Part shown: positions 1 through 8,395 of the stretch, in pieces
Position numbering within the stretch: the stretch's first letter is position 1
Layout: every line of letters begins with the position of its first letter
Source of the DNA: Arthrobacter sp. Leaf234
GTDB taxonomy: Bacteria; Actinomycetota; Actinomycetes; Actinomycetales; Micrococcaceae
Assembly (NCBI RefSeq): GCF_001422665.1
Contig: NZ_LMLU01000001.1
Coordinates: 1,264,731 to 1,328,730, forward strand
Length of the DNA stretch: 64,000 nt
Direction of reading: 5' to 3'
Position numbers and translations under genes: made by a program
The notes under the pieces: model-generated
Database searches by the model: none
Told to the model about the DNA's origin: nothing
The model's input: the letters and a program-made list of their open reading frames with translations, nothing else

Positions 1-1061
1 GTCGCCCCGCCGATGCTCCTGCCGAGCAGGGAGCGGACGTCCGCGTAGGCGTAGAAGGCCCCGTGCGGCGTCGGGCACTCCACCCCGTCGATGGAGTTGA
101 GTGCGGACACCATGGCGCGACGGCGCCGGTCGAACGCCACCTTCATCTCGTCCACGGCCGTCAGCGGCCCGGACACGGCAGCGAGGGCGGCCATCTGCGG
201 GACGTTGGACACGTTGGAGGTCGCGTGCGACTGCAGGTTGGTCGCGGCCTTGACGAGGTCCCTGGGGCCGATCATCCAGCCGACCCGCCAGCCGGTCATC
301 GCGTAGGTCTTGGCGACCCCGTTGAGGATGACCACCTTGTCCCCGAGCGACGGTGCGGCGGTGGCGATCGAGGTGAAGGGGACGCCGTCGTAGGTCAGGT
401 GCTCGTAGATCTCGTCCGTCACCACCCACAGTCCCCGTCCGGCGGCCCACTCGCCGACCTCGCGGACCGCGTCGGCGCCGTAGACCGCGCCGGTGGGGTT
501 GGACGGCGAGACGAACAGCAGCACCTTGGTCCTCGGCGTCAGCGCCGCCTCGAGCTGCTCGACGGTCACCAGGTAGCCCTGCTCGGGTCCGGCGAAGACC
601 TCGACGGGAACACCGCCCGCCAGGCGGATCGCCTCGGGGTAGGTGGTCCAGAAGGGTGTGGGCACGAGAACCTCGTCCCCGGGATCGAGGAGTGCGGCGA
701 AGGACTCGTACACGGCCTGCTTCCCACCGTTCGTCACGAGTACCTGCGCCGGGTCCACCTCGTAGCCCGAATCGCGCAGCGTCTTGTCGGCGATGGCCTG
801 CTTGAGGTCGGGAAGCCCGCCCGCGGGGGAGTAGCGGTGGAACCGCGGCTGGCGCGCGGCGTCGATCGCCGCCTCGACGATGTAGTCCGGCGTCGGGAAA
901 TCGGGTTCGCCCGCCCCGAAGCCGATGACCGGCCGGCCGGCCGCCTTCAAAGCCTTGGCCTTGGCATCCACGGCCAGTGTCGCCGACTCCGCGATCGAGT
1001 CGATCCGCCGGGAGATCCGGGGAAGTGCTGCGCGGATGGAGTCATCGGTCGTGGCGTTCAT
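1..1061 (-). CDS. Pyridoxal-phosphate aspartate/aromatic aminotransferase, 3' end cut by window edge
   Basis: Fold-type I aminotransferase that should move an amino group between aspartate (or a related amino acid) and 2-oxoglutarate in the cytosol. The frame opens with ATG at 1061 and runs off the left edge, so about 353 residues are visible and the C-terminus is missing. Seen: [10 protein letters not shown] near residue 50, the SPSNPTG substrate and cofactor loop near 185, [12 protein letters not shown] near 215, and the lysine expected to bind PLP at residue 251 in [14 protein letters not shown]. These are the marks of the subgroup Ib aspartate aminotransferases often found just upstream of secE in actinobacteria. 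It is divergent from tRNA-Trp and secE. Exact substrate preference cannot be read from sequence. Confidence 0.9.
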   Translation of the reverse strand, partial: MNATTDDSIRAALPRISRRIDSIAESATLAVDAKAKALKAAGRPVIGFGAGEPDFPTPDYIVEAAIDAARQPRFHRYSPAGGLPDLKQAIADKTLRDSGYEVDPAQVLVTNGGKQAVYESFAALLDPGDEVLVPTPFWTTYPEAIRLAGGVPVEVFAGPEQGYLVTVEQLEAALTPRTKVLLFVSPSNPTGAVYGADAVREVGEWAAGRGLWVVTDEIYEHLTYDGVPFTSIATAAPSLGDKVVILNGVAKTYAMTGWRVGWMIGPRDLVKAATNLQSHATSNVSNVPQMAALAAVSGPLTAVDEMKVAFDRRRRAMVSALNSIDGVECPTPHGAFYAYADVRSLLGRSIGGA

Positions 1062-1362
1062 CGGGTCCCGTTCCGTGAGGGTCTGTGGCAGGTCCCAGCT
1101 TAGGCGGTGGCCCCCTGGCTGCCCCGCATCGCCGGTTCACGACGGCGTCACGGACCGTCGACCACCGGTCCACGGTCCGCCAGGGAGCATGCACCGTCGG
1201 GTGCCGGCTGCTCTCCGCGCGGGCCCCGACCAGGCCCGGACGGGCACCGGTTCGACGTTCCGGCGGTCAATGCGTAGACTTGATCCTCGGTGTTGAAACA
1301 CCATGATGGTTCGTGCCCTGACCGGGGCGGCCGGAGTGGACGCGACAGCGGTTCAAAACCGA
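1062..1362. other. Divergent intergenic region before tRNA-Trp/secE
   Basis: About 300 bases without a credible gene; the short frames here lack coding character. The right half holds a -10-like TAGACT at 1275-1280, described separately. No riboswitch or other RNA structure was recognised. Confidence 0.6.
1251..1280 (+). promoter_or_regulatory. Candidate promoter for tRNA-Trp and secE-nusG
   Basis: TTCGAC at 1251-1256, an 18-base spacer, then TAGACT at 1275-1280. The -35 match is weak. The -10 hexamer matches the actinobacterial TANNNT form and recurs before several other operons here. It lies about 80 bases upstream of the mature tRNA, so one transcript could carry the tRNA and continue into secE. 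Confidence 0.4.
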
Positions 1363-1435
1363 AGGGTAGTGGCGCAATTGGTAGCGCAGCGGTCTCCAAA
1401 ACCGCAGGTTGCAGGTTCGAGTCCTGTCTGCCCTG
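1363..1435 (+). tRNA. tRNA-Trp (CCA anticodon)
   Basis: A complete cloverleaf of 73 bases. The acceptor stem AGGGTAG (1363-1369) pairs with CTGCCCT (1428-1434) in seven pairs with one G-U. The anticodon stem GCGGT/ACCGC encloses CTCCAAA, giving anticodon CCA at 1396-1398. The T arm contains the GGTTCGAGTCC signature. The discriminator base is G, and the 3' CCA is not encoded. tRNA-Trp upstream of secE is a familiar arrangement in actinobacteria. Confidence 0.96.
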
Positions 1436-1442
1436 CGCGTGG

Positions 1443-1465
1443 CCTTCGCGGATAATCCGCGAAGG
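1443..1465 (+). terminator. Perfect hairpin downstream of tRNA-Trp
   Basis: CCTTCGCGGA (1443-1452) pairs perfectly with TCCGCGAAGG (1456-1465) around a three-base loop, eight bases after the tRNA. No T tract follows, so it may be a tRNA trailer or processing structure, or a partial terminator. Confidence 0.4.
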
Positions 1466-1588
1466 TACGGCAGAAACAGATCACGAAGCCCCGGCGCAGG
1501 CACAGGCCCCGCGCGGCGGTACACATGATCAGCTGGGTGCGCCACTGGTGGTCCGGCTGGGACACCACAGAGATTGATGAGGTTGACG

Positions 1589-1846
1589 GTGACCGATACG
1601 GCTGCGAGCAGCTCCAAGGGAAGCCCCTCCGAGAAGAAGGCTCCCCGTCGCGGGTTCTTCGGACGCATCATGCTGTTCATCCGCCAGGTCCTCGCGGAAC
1701 TCGGGAAGGTGGTCACGCCCACCCGCCGGGAACTGGTCCGGTTCACCATCACCGTCCTCGTCTTCGTGGTCATCATGATGCTCCTCGTGACAGCCCTGGA
1801 CCTCCTGTTCGGGGCCGGCGCGGTGTGGGTCTTCGGCGGCAACTGA
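1589..1846 (+). CDS. secE: Preprotein translocase subunit SecE
   Basis: Small subunit of the SecYEG channel that clamps SecY in the plasma membrane. The 85-residue product has a basic cytosolic stretch (EKKAPRRGFFGRI), an amphipathic helix with the conserved ELGKVVTPTRRELV segment near residues 35-50, and one C-terminal membrane helix. I chose GTG at 1589 because GATGAGG lies at a good distance upstream. An in-frame ATG at 1577 would add four residues and cannot be excluded. It is followed by nusG, as in most bacteria. Confidence 0.9.
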   Translation: MTDTAASSSKGSPSEKKAPRRGFFGRIMLFIRQVLAELGKVVTPTRRELVRFTITVLVFVVIMMLLVTALDLLFGAGAVWVFGGN

Positions 1847-1949
1847 CGCCGCCCCGCACGACGGCGCGACCCGGAGCGGCAGTTCCGTGACGGCTGCAGT
1901 ACACGCAAGCAGAACAACTCCCGAAGAATGTCAGAAAGCAGGCGGCTAG

Positions 1950-2879
1950 GTGTCCGAGCAAGAACTCGAACGGCAGATCACTCCCGAAGATGGTCTGGAG
2001 AACGAGGAGTACGGGACGGAGGCGGGCGTGGAAGCCTCCGACCTCGACGTGCCTGCTGACGGCTCCGAGACGTACCCCGCCGACACGGATGTCGCGGCCG
2101 AGGACGGACTCCTCGCCGACGACGCCGAGGCGGATCCCACGGAGGCGGACGACGCCGCGGACGAGATCGAGGCGACCGCGACGGACGCCGTCGACGAGGC
2201 TGCTTCGTCGGAGACCGACGAGGCCGCGGACGCCGACGAGGCCGCAGACGCCGACGGGTCGGACGAGGCCCCCGCCGAGGATCCGGTCGAGACCTTCAAG
2301 GCCAAGCTCCGCCGCCAGGAGGGTGACTGGTACGTCATCCACTCCTATGCCGGGTACGAGAACCGCGTGAAGGCCAACCTCGAGACCCGCATCCAGACGC
2401 TGGACATGGAAGATTACATCTTCGAGATCCAGGTGCCGATGGAGGAGGTCGTCGAGATCAAGAACACGACGCGGAAGATCGTCAACCGGGTCCGTATCCC
2501 GGGCTACGTCCTGGTGCGCATGGACCTCACCGACGAGTCGTGGGGAACCGTACGGCACACGCCCGGTGTCACCGGCTTCGTGGGCAACGCCCACAACCCG
2601 GTGCCGCTGAGCCTGTCCGAGGTCTTCTCGATGCTCGAGCACACGATCGTCCACACCGATGCCGAGTCGGGCAAGCCCGTCCAGCCGCAGTTCACCCCGG
2701 CGACGGTCAACTTCGAGATCGGCGAGTCCGTCACGGTCAACGAGGGTCCGTTCGAGACCCTCCCGGCGTCGATCTCCGAGATCAAGCACGAGTCGCAGCA
2801 GCTGGTGGTGCTCGTGTCGATCTTCGAGCGCGAGACCCCGGTGACGCTCTCCTACAGCCAGGTCACCAAGATCCAGTAA
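1950..2879 (+). CDS. nusG: Transcription termination/antitermination protein NusG
   Basis: Elongation factor that binds the RNA polymerase clamp and links transcription to Rho or to the ribosome. Of 309 residues, roughly the first 120 form a strongly acidic, Ala/Asp/Glu-rich extension. The NGN domain starts near [16 protein letters not shown] and includes the conserved PGYVLVRM segment. The C-terminal KOW domain starts near residue 255 ([12 protein letters not shown]) and ends in SQVTKIQ. The E. coli protein has about 180 residues; acidic N-terminal extensions are common in actinobacterial NusG. Start is GTG at 1950, after a GGCGG stretch. It lies between secE and rplK. Confidence 0.96.
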   Translation: MSEQELERQITPEDGLENEEYGTEAGVEASDLDVPADGSETYPADTDVAAEDGLLADDAEADPTEADDAADEIEATATDAVDEAASSETDEAADADEAADADGSDEAPAEDPVETFKAKLRRQEGDWYVIHSYAGYENRVKANLETRIQTLDMEDYIFEIQVPMEEVVEIKNTTRKIVNRVRIPGYVLVRMDLTDESWGTVRHTPGVTGFVGNAHNPVPLSLSEVFSMLEHTIVHTDAESGKPVQPQFTPATVNFEIGESVTVNEGPFETLPASISEIKHESQQLVVLVSIFERETPVTLSYSQVTKIQ

Positions 2880-3001
2880 AGCTTCGACGCCACCCGGCGT
2901 GCTTGGCCGGGGAGCGTCGTCAGGCCATCACGCCATGATGGCCACCACCCCGCAGGACGCTCCTGTCCCGCGGGAACGCAATGCAAGAGAAGGACCCTTT
3001 C

Positions 3002-3433
3002 ATGGCCCCCAAGAAAAAGGTCACCGGCCTCATCAAGCTGCAGATCAATGCAGGCGCCGCCAACCCGGCTCCTCCCATCGGTCCCGCGCTTGGCCAGCAC
3101 GGTGTCAACATCATGGAATTCTGCAAGGCGTACAACGCCGCCACGGAGTCCCAGCGCGGAAACGTCATCCCCGTGGAGATCACGGTGTACGAGGACCGCT
3201 CGTTCACCTTCGTCACCAAGACCCCTCCGGCCGCCGAGCTCATCAAGAAGGCTGCCGGCGTCGCCAAGGGTTCGGGTACTCCCCACACCGTCAAGGTCGC
3301 GAAGCTGACGAACGCCCAGGTCGAAGAGATCGCCACCATGAAGATGGAGGACCTCAACGCCAACGACGTCCAGGCCGCTGCGAAGATCATCGCCGGGACC
3401 GCCCGTTCGATGGGCATCACGGTCGAGGGCTGA
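3002..3433 (+). CDS. rplK: 50S ribosomal protein L11
   Basis: Binds the GTPase-associated region of 23S rRNA and supports factor binding. The 143-residue product starts at ATG 3002, giving the standard [16 protein letters not shown]-terminus. It carries the [19 protein letters not shown] core and the C-terminal RNA-binding region ending in GITVEG. An upstream in-frame ATG at 2981 would add seven residues that the family lacks. An 8-bp hairpin (2923-2943) sits in the spacer after nusG. Confidence 0.97.
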
Positions 3434-3580
3434 ACACCTCGCACCACCGCCCGACCCGGCCCCGCCGGAGCGGGCACACCACCAATTTCACAGCACGACG
3501 CCGCCGCCCTGCGGAGACCGTCGTGAGTGGCAGGGCCCAGCGCGGTCCGACGACCACGACTGCATAAGGAGAACAAGCAG

Positions 3581-4285
3581 ATGGCACAGCGCAGCAAAGC
3601 ATACAAGGGAGCTGCCGCGAAGATCGAGGCGGACAAGCAGTACGCCCCCCTCGACGCGGTCGTCCTCGCCAAGGCGACGAACCCCTCGACGTTCGATGCC
3701 ACGGTCGAGGTGTCCTTCCGTCTCGGAGTGGACCCCCGCAAGGCGGACCAGATGGTTCGCGGCACCGTCAACCTCCCCCACGGCACGGGCAAGACCGCCC
3801 GCGTGCTCGTGTTCGCGACCGGTGAGAAGGCCGAGGCGGCCATCGCCGCCGGGGCCGACTTCGTCGGATCGGACGACATGATCGAGAAGGTGTCGGGCGG
3901 CTGGACCGACTTCGACGCCGCGGTCGCCACCCCGGACCTCATGGGCAAGGTGGGCCGCCTGGGTAAGATCCTCGGCCCCCGTAACCTGATGCCCAACCCG
4001 AAGACCGGAACGGTCACGGCGGATGTCGCCAAGGCTGTCACGGACATCAAGGGTGGAAAGATCGACTTCCGCGTCGACAAGCACTCCAACCTCCACTTCA
4101 TCATCGGCAAGGTGTCCTTCGACGAGCAGAAGCTGGGCGAGAACTACGCCGCTGCCCTCGAGGAGATCCTGCGCCTGAAGCCGTCCGCGTCGAAGGGCCG
4201 CTACATCCAGAAGGCCACCGTCTCGACGACCTTCGGACCCGGTATCTCCGTCGACCCGAGCGTCACCAAGGTCTTCGCCGTCTAG
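3581..4285 (+). CDS. rplA: 50S ribosomal protein L1
   Basis: L1 stalk protein involved in release of deacylated tRNA; in many bacteria it represses its own mRNA. The start at ATG 3581 gives 234 residues beginning MAQRSKAYK and follows AAGGAG at 3566-3571. The signature [17 protein letters not shown] near residues 125-141 is present. It lies 147 bases after rplK. A strong terminator follows, so the rplKA unit ends here. Confidence 0.97.
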   Translation: MAQRSKAYKGAAAKIEADKQYAPLDAVVLAKATNPSTFDATVEVSFRLGVDPRKADQMVRGTVNLPHGTGKTARVLVFATGEKAEAAIAAGADFVGSDDMIEKVSGGWTDFDAAVATPDLMGKVGRLGKILGPRNLMPNPKTGTVTADVAKAVTDIKGGKIDFRVDKHSNLHFIIGKVSFDEQKLGENYAAALEEILRLKPSASKGRYIQKATVSTTFGPGISVDPSVTKVFAV

Positions 4286-4300
4286 GTGAACCCTCCGAGA

Positions 4301-4331
4301 AGCCCCGCAGCTCATGCTGCGGGGCTTTCTT
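4301..4331 (+). terminator. Intrinsic terminator after rplA
   Basis: An 11-bp perfect stem (4301-4311 with 4316-4326) around a TCAT loop, followed by TTCTT. It separates rplKA from the pseudogene and the L10 operon. Confidence 0.85.
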
Positions 4332-4332
4332 C

Positions 4333-4927
4333 GTGGAGGGCGGGATCGTCGGCGATGCCCGCACCAGCGATCCCCTGCGCGACGACCTGCAGGCAGCGCA
4401 CGTCCAGCTCGAGGTCCTGCCCGGGATGAGCCGGCAGGGCATCGCCTCGGCGCTCCTGGCCTTCGCCGAGCAGCAGCTCAGGCTGCGGGGGCGGACCACC
4501 ATCATGTCCTGGTGCGAGGCGCGGATGGACGTCGACGGGGATGCAGGTGCGGAAGGGCGCGTGGCCGCGGTCGAGCGGCTCGTTCCACCCACCGGCGCGG
4601 GATGGTACCCCGCCGCCGAGCCCGCCGCCCGTCCGGCGGCCGGCAGGGGGTCCGACCTCGTGCAGGTCGATCGTCAGAGCGTCCTGCACTTGGCGGACGT
4701 CCGGTCGGATCGAGGCCCGCCGTCGTCCACCAGGAGGAGACTCTGGTCCTCGACGAGCACCGCGGGCACCGCCTCGGCAGTGGCTGAAGGCGAGCAATCT
4801 GCGGCGTGCAGCGGACAGCTGGGCCGATGCCGAGCGCACCTACACCTGGAACGCCGAGGAGAACAGCTTCATGGTGGAGGTGAACGTGGGCCTCGGCTTC
4901 AGGCCGTCAGGCCGCACCGCGGGGTGA
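4333..4927 (+). pseudogene. Decayed GNAT-family N-acetyltransferase
   Basis: Fragments of one acetyltransferase lie in three reading frames. In the frame of 4333, residues like LPGMSRQGIASALLAFAE resemble the acetyl-CoA-binding loop, and GRTTIMSWCE and LVQVDRQSVLHL follow. In a second frame near 4727-4780 lies TLVLDEHRGHRLG, which resembles the loop of a second GNAT domain. In the third frame, LKASNLRR and RTYTWNAEENSFMVEVN (about 4785-4900) resemble the end of such proteins. At least two frameshifts are needed, and sequence between the two domains seems to be missing. No intact start is visible. The original was probably a two-domain GNAT protein; its substrate is unknown. Confidence 0.75.
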
Positions 4928-4950
4928 CAGTTGCCCGGTCCTGAGTCGAT

Positions 4951-4979
4951 TTGGTGGCGGCGGTGCAGTCCCGTATGCT
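4951..4979 (+). promoter_or_regulatory. Promoter of the L10 (rplJL) operon
   Basis: TTGGTG at 4951-4956, a 17-base spacer and TATGCT at 4974-4979. Transcription would begin near 4986, just before the conserved start of the L10 leader. Spacing and position agree well. Confidence 0.65.
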
Positions 4980-4985
4980 CGAGAG

Positions 4986-5165
4986 ACCAAAGACCGTCGG
5001 TCGATCCCCCTCCGCTTCCCTCTCCTGTTTAGGTACGGGTCGGTGAAGAAGGAGAAGGATCCGAAAGTTCCCGTCAGGGACGGCCTACGCAGGTGAACGA
5101 AGCTCCTCTCCGCGGATCACCTCCGCGTCGAGCCAAGCCCCGTGCATCTGCGCGGGGCGTTTTTT
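4986..5165 (+). promoter_or_regulatory. L10 leader (ribosomal protein autoregulatory RNA)
   Basis: The leader contains ACCAAAGACCGTCGGTCGAT (near 4985) and GACGGCCTACGCAGGTGAAC (near 5079). These blocks match my recollection of the L10 leader RNA, whose kink-turn is bound by the L10-L12 complex to repress its own mRNA. The leader ends in an intrinsic terminator, so control in this organism is probably by transcription attenuation. The exact kink-turn pairing was not folded here. Confidence 0.8.
5137..5164 (+). terminator. Attenuator terminator in the L10 leader
   Basis: GCCCCGTGC (5137-5145) pairs with GCGCGGGGC (5150-5158), with one G-U, around an ATCT loop. GTTTTT (5159-5164) follows. It stands 44 bases before the rplJ start, where premature termination would shut off rplJL. 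Confidence 0.85.
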
Positions 5166-5208
5166 ATGGGAGCAGGAAAACCGGCGCATATTCCCCGGAA
5201 GGAGGGTT

Positions 5209-5808
5209 ATGGCAACGCCAACAAAGGTTTCTGCAGTGGATGAGATCACCACCGATTTCAAGGACTCCACCGCGGCTGTCCTGACCGAATACCGCGGGCT
5301 CACCGTTGCTCAGCTCAAGGAACTGCGTCGCGCCCTGGGTGCGGACACGAAGTTCTCGGTCGTCAAGAACACCCTGACGGGCATCGCGGCGAAGGAAGCA
5401 GGCATCGACGCGTTCGACGGCCAGCTGTCCGGACCCACCGCGATCGCCTTCATCAAGGGTGACGCCGTCGCTGCAGCCAAGAGCCTCACGGATTTCGCGA
5501 AAGCCAACCCGAAGCTCGTCATCAAGACTGGAATCTTCGAGGGCAAGGCCCTCGACGCATCCGAGGTCATCGCCCTGGCGGCCCTCGAATCGCGTGAACT
5601 CCAGCTCGCCCGGGTGGCTGGTGTCCTCAAGGCACCGATGTCCGCTCTGGCCCGCACCGTCGATGCACTGCGCATCAAGCTCGAAGAGGGAACTGGTGCT
5701 GCACCCGCAGCGGACGCCGATCCTTCTGCTGCCGAGGAAGCTGCTGCACCCGCAGAAGCTGCCGCGGAGGCTCCCGCCGAGGAAGCCGCAGCAACCGAAG
5801 CGAACTAG
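5209..5808 (+). CDS. rplJ: 50S ribosomal protein L10
   Basis: Base of the L12 stalk; anchors L7/L12 dimers to 23S rRNA and binds its own leader. The 199-residue product starts at ATG 5209 behind GGAAGGAGGG. The N-terminal rRNA-binding domain includes STAAVLTEYRGLTVAQL and FSVVKNTL. The C-terminal helix (about residues 140-165) receives L12. The tail after residue 165 is low-complexity Ala/Glu/Pro, common in actinobacteria. Confidence 0.97.
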   Translation: MATPTKVSAVDEITTDFKDSTAAVLTEYRGLTVAQLKELRRALGADTKFSVVKNTLTGIAAKEAGIDAFDGQLSGPTAIAFIKGDAVAAAKSLTDFAKANPKLVIKTGIFEGKALDASEVIALAALESRELQLARVAGVLKAPMSALARTVDALRIKLEEGTGAAPAADADPSAAEEAAAPAEAAAEAPAEEAAATEAN

Positions 5809-5865
5809 TTTCCCTTCGTCCACATACTGAAGGTGCCGTGCACCACTAAAGGAAGGACGCCTCCC

Positions 5866-6243
5866 ATGGCGAAGCTCACCAACGAAGAGCTCATTGAAGC
5901 TTTCAAGGAACTGTCCATCATTGAACTCTCGGACTTCGTGAAGCTGTTCGAGGAGACCTTCGATGTCACCGCCGCTGCAGTTGCAGTTGCAGGCCCCGCC
6001 GGTGGCGGAGCCGAGGCCGAGGCCGAGGAGCAGACCGCTTTCGACGTCATCCTCGAAGCTGCCGGCGACAAGAAGATCGCAGTGATCAAGGAAGTCCGCG
6101 CGCTCACCTCGCTGGGCCTCAAGGAAGCCAAGGACGTTGTCGACAGCGCTCCCAAGGCCGTCCTCGAAGGAGCCACCAAGGAAGCTGCAGAGAAGGCCAA
6201 GGAGTCCCTCGAGGCTGCCGGCGCCACCGTCACCCTCAAGTAG
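5866..6243 (+). CDS. rplL: 50S ribosomal protein L7/L12
   Basis: Flexible stalk protein, present in several copies per ribosome, that recruits the translational GTPases. The start at ATG 5866 follows AAAGGAAGGA and gives 125 residues beginning [13 protein letters not shown]. The order is N-terminal dimerisation domain, an Ala/Gly hinge ([12 protein letters not shown], about residues 45-56), and a C-terminal domain with [23 protein letters not shown]. It is 57 bases after rplJ. A strong hairpin follows. Confidence 0.97.
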   Translation: MAKLTNEELIEAFKELSIIELSDFVKLFEETFDVTAAAVAVAGPAGGGAEAEAEEQTAFDVILEAAGDKKIAVIKEVRALTSLGLKEAKDVVDSAPKAVLEGATKEAAEKAKESLEAAGATVTLK

Positions 6244-6293
6244 TACCCCTGCTCCGCGGACCGGCCCCGTCGCCGGTTCCGCTGCAGGACAGC

Positions 6294-6329
6294 AGAAGAG
6301 CCCCGTTTCTCACGAAGCGGGGCTCTTCT
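6294..6329. terminator. Terminator-like hairpin between rplL and the thiolase gene
   Basis: A 16-bp stem, 6294-6309 with 6314-6329, around a TCAC loop; the only non-Watson-Crick pair is a T-G. It lies between two convergent genes and could serve both strands. The T tract is weak (CGTTGT). Confidence 0.7.
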
Positions 6330-6367
6330 CGTTGTCACCGGTACAGGCGTCCGGCTGCGTCAGCGGC

Positions 6368-7567
6368 CTAGCGCCACAGCAGGACGGCCTCGCCCTGACC
6401 GCCGCCGCCGCAGAGGCTGACGGCCGAACGGCCGGAACCCCGGCGCGCCAGCTCCATCGCCGCGTGCAGGGCGAGGCGTGTACCCGAGGCGCCGATGGGG
6501 TGCCCCAGGGCTATCGCCCCGCCATGGATGTTGCACTGCTCGTGGGGGTAGTCCAGATCCTTGAGGGACTGCACCGCGACGGATCCGAAGGCCTCGTTGA
6601 TCTCGATGAAGTCGAGGTCGGCGGTGCTCCAGCCGGCGCGGCCGAGCGCCTGCAGGATGGCCGCCGACGGCTGCGAGTGGAGCGTGTTGTCGGGCCCGGC
6701 CACCTGGCCGGGCGAGCCGACGACGGCGAGTACCACCAGGCCGGCCTCGTCCGCCTGCGCCCTGGTCATGAGGACGAGGGCCGCAGCGCCGTCGGACAGC
6801 GGGGACGAGTTCCCGGCCGTGATGGCGCCATCGGCATTGAAGGCCGGCCGCAGCGTCGCGAGGGACTCGACGGTGGTGGAGGGCCGGATCCCCTCGTCAC
6901 TGGTCAGGACGATGTCGTCGCCCTTCCGCCGGACGACGGTGACGGGCACGATCTCCTCCGCGAGGATCCCACTCCCGGTCGCAGCAGCAGCCCGCTGGTG
7001 CGACGCGGCGGCGACGGCATCCTGCGCCGCCCGGTCGATCTCGAGGCGCACGTTGCCCCGCTCCGTCGAGGCGCCCATCGAGTCGTTGTCGAAGGCGTCG
7101 GTCAGGCCGTCGTGTGCCACTGAATCGAGCGCCTGGATGGAGCCGTAGTTCCAGCCCTGCCGTGAGCCGGGCAGGAGGTGCGGGCCCCGTGTCATGGACT
7201 CCTGGCCGCCGGCGACGACGACGCGCGCTTCGCCGCTGCGGATGAGCCGGGCCGCGTCGATGACCGCGGTCAGGCCGGAGAGGCACACCTTGTTGAGGGT
7301 CACGGCAGGAACGTCCCACGGGATGCCCGCGCGGACGGCGGACTGGCGGGCGGGGTTCTGGCCGCAGCCCGCCTGGACCACGTGACCCATGATGACCGCG
7401 TCCACGCTCCCGGGGTCGACGCCCGAGCGCTCCATCGCGGCGGAGATGGCGAGGGCTCCGAGGTCGACGGCGGTGAAGGAGGCGAGCTGGCCGTTGAGGC
7501 GTCCGAGGGGTGTCCGGGCGCCGCCGACGATGACGACGTCGTGGGGGGCCGGCGTGGGTGTCGCCAT
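6368..7567 (-). CDS. Acetyl-CoA C-acetyltransferase (thiolase)
   Basis: Thiolase that condenses two acetyl-CoA to acetoacetyl-CoA or cleaves 3-ketoacyl-CoA. The 399 residues are a normal family length. The acylated cysteine is C95 in NKVCLSGL. The C-terminal half has NEAFGSVAVQSL, the catalytic histidine in GGAIALGHPIGASG, and the second cysteine in SLCGGGGQGEAV. Start is ATG at 7567, 62 bases after the idi stop on the same strand, so co-transcription is likely. Whether it feeds isoprenoids, fatty-acid breakdown or ketone metabolism cannot be decided here; actinobacteria usually make isopentenyl diphosphate by the MEP pathway, which does not need it. Confidence 0.92.
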   Translation of the reverse strand: MATPTPAPHDVVIVGGARTPLGRLNGQLASFTAVDLGALAISAAMERSGVDPGSVDAVIMGHVVQAGCGQNPARQSAVRAGIPWDVPAVTLNKVCLSGLTAVIDAARLIRSGEARVVVAGGQESMTRGPHLLPGSRQGWNYGSIQALDSVAHDGLTDAFDNDSMGASTERGNVRLEIDRAAQDAVAAASHQRAAAATGSGILAEEIVPVTVVRRKGDDIVLTSDEGIRPSTTVESLATLRPAFNADGAITAGNSSPLSDGAAALVLMTRAQADEAGLVVLAVVGSPGQVAGPDNTLHSQPSAAILQALGRAGWSTADLDFIEINEAFGSVAVQSLKDLDYPHEQCNIHGGAIALGHPIGASGTRLALHAAMELARRGSGRSAVSLCGGGGQGEAVLLWR

Positions 7568-7629
7568 GGCGAGACTCTCTTTCGTCGTTGAAATGGTGCC
7601 GCTCCAACCTTAGGCGGTGAGGGCCACGA

Positions 7630-8256
7630 TCAGACGGTGTCGCGCGGACCCGGCCCGTCGGCGCCCTCGGGGTAGAGCAGGGGCAACTGCAGTGTGAGCC
7701 ACGGCGAGAACGCCCAGGGCGTCGCGGTGACGGCCCGCACCAATTCGGCGGCGTCCACCCACTGCACGTCCATCACCTCGTCCGGCAGGGGAGCCGGCGC
7801 ACTGTCGGCGACGGCGGTGTACACGGGGCAGATCTCGTTCTCGACGATCCCGGAGGCGTCCACCGCGCGGTACCGGAAGTCGGGGAGTGCCGGGCGGATG
7901 TCCCGGACCGTGAAGCCGAGCTCCTGGGCCGCGCGTCGCGTGACGGCGTCCTCGAAGGCCTCACCCGGTGCCGGGTGCCCGCAGAAGGAATTCGTCCACA
8001 CTCCCGGCCACGCCTTCTTGCTGAGAGCGCGGCGGGTCACGAGGATGCGGCCGGCGTCGTCGAAGACATGCGTGGAGAAGGCGAGGTGGAGCGGGGTGTC
8101 CAGGGTGTGGACGGTGGCCTTCTCGTGCGTCCCGATGGCGGAGCCGTCCTCGGCGAGCAGCACCACGACCTCGGTGGCGGACGTCCGGCCGCTGTCCCGG
8201 CCGTCGCGGGCGGAGCCCTGCCCGATGGTTCCTGCTTCGCTCGCCATGATCGGCAC
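7630..8256 (-). CDS. idi: Isopentenyl-diphosphate delta-isomerase, type I
   Basis: Interconverts isopentenyl and dimethylallyl diphosphate, supplying the primer for prenyl chains. It is a Nudix-fold enzyme. Seen: THVFDDAGRILVTRRA near residue 62, the catalytic cysteine C92 in NSFCGHP, the Nudix-like segment GEAFEDAVTRRAAQELGF, and E139/E141 in ENEICPVY. The frame can start at GTG 8256 (208 residues) or ATG 8247 (205). Neither has a strong ribosome site, and the first 25 residues have no family match. It is divergent from crtE, so the pair forms a carotenoid precursor module. Confidence 0.93.
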   Translation of the reverse strand: MPIMASEAGTIGQGSARDGRDSGRTSATEVVVLLAEDGSAIGTHEKATVHTLDTPLHLAFSTHVFDDAGRILVTRRALSKKAWPGVWTNSFCGHPAPGEAFEDAVTRRAAQELGFTVRDIRPALPDFRYRAVDASGIVENEICPVYTAVADSAPAPLPDEVMDVQWVDAAELVRAVTATPWAFSPWLTLQLPLLYPEGADGPGPRDTV

Positions 8257-8395
8257 TCATTTCCGCTGGTCGTCGGTTGCCCGGTGATCGCCCGCGCCGT
8301 GCGCACGCACGCTGTCCGCTGCGTGGCGGTGATCGGTCCGGCTGCATTCGCCCCGCGTTTCGTCAGGGGCGCCCTTCTCGTTGTTTACTTTACCT

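Noticed and set aside
63..1103. A 346-codon plus-strand frame opposite the aminotransferase
   Set aside because: The minus-strand frame encodes a clear aminotransferase with its PLP lysine; the plus-strand product has no recognisable features.
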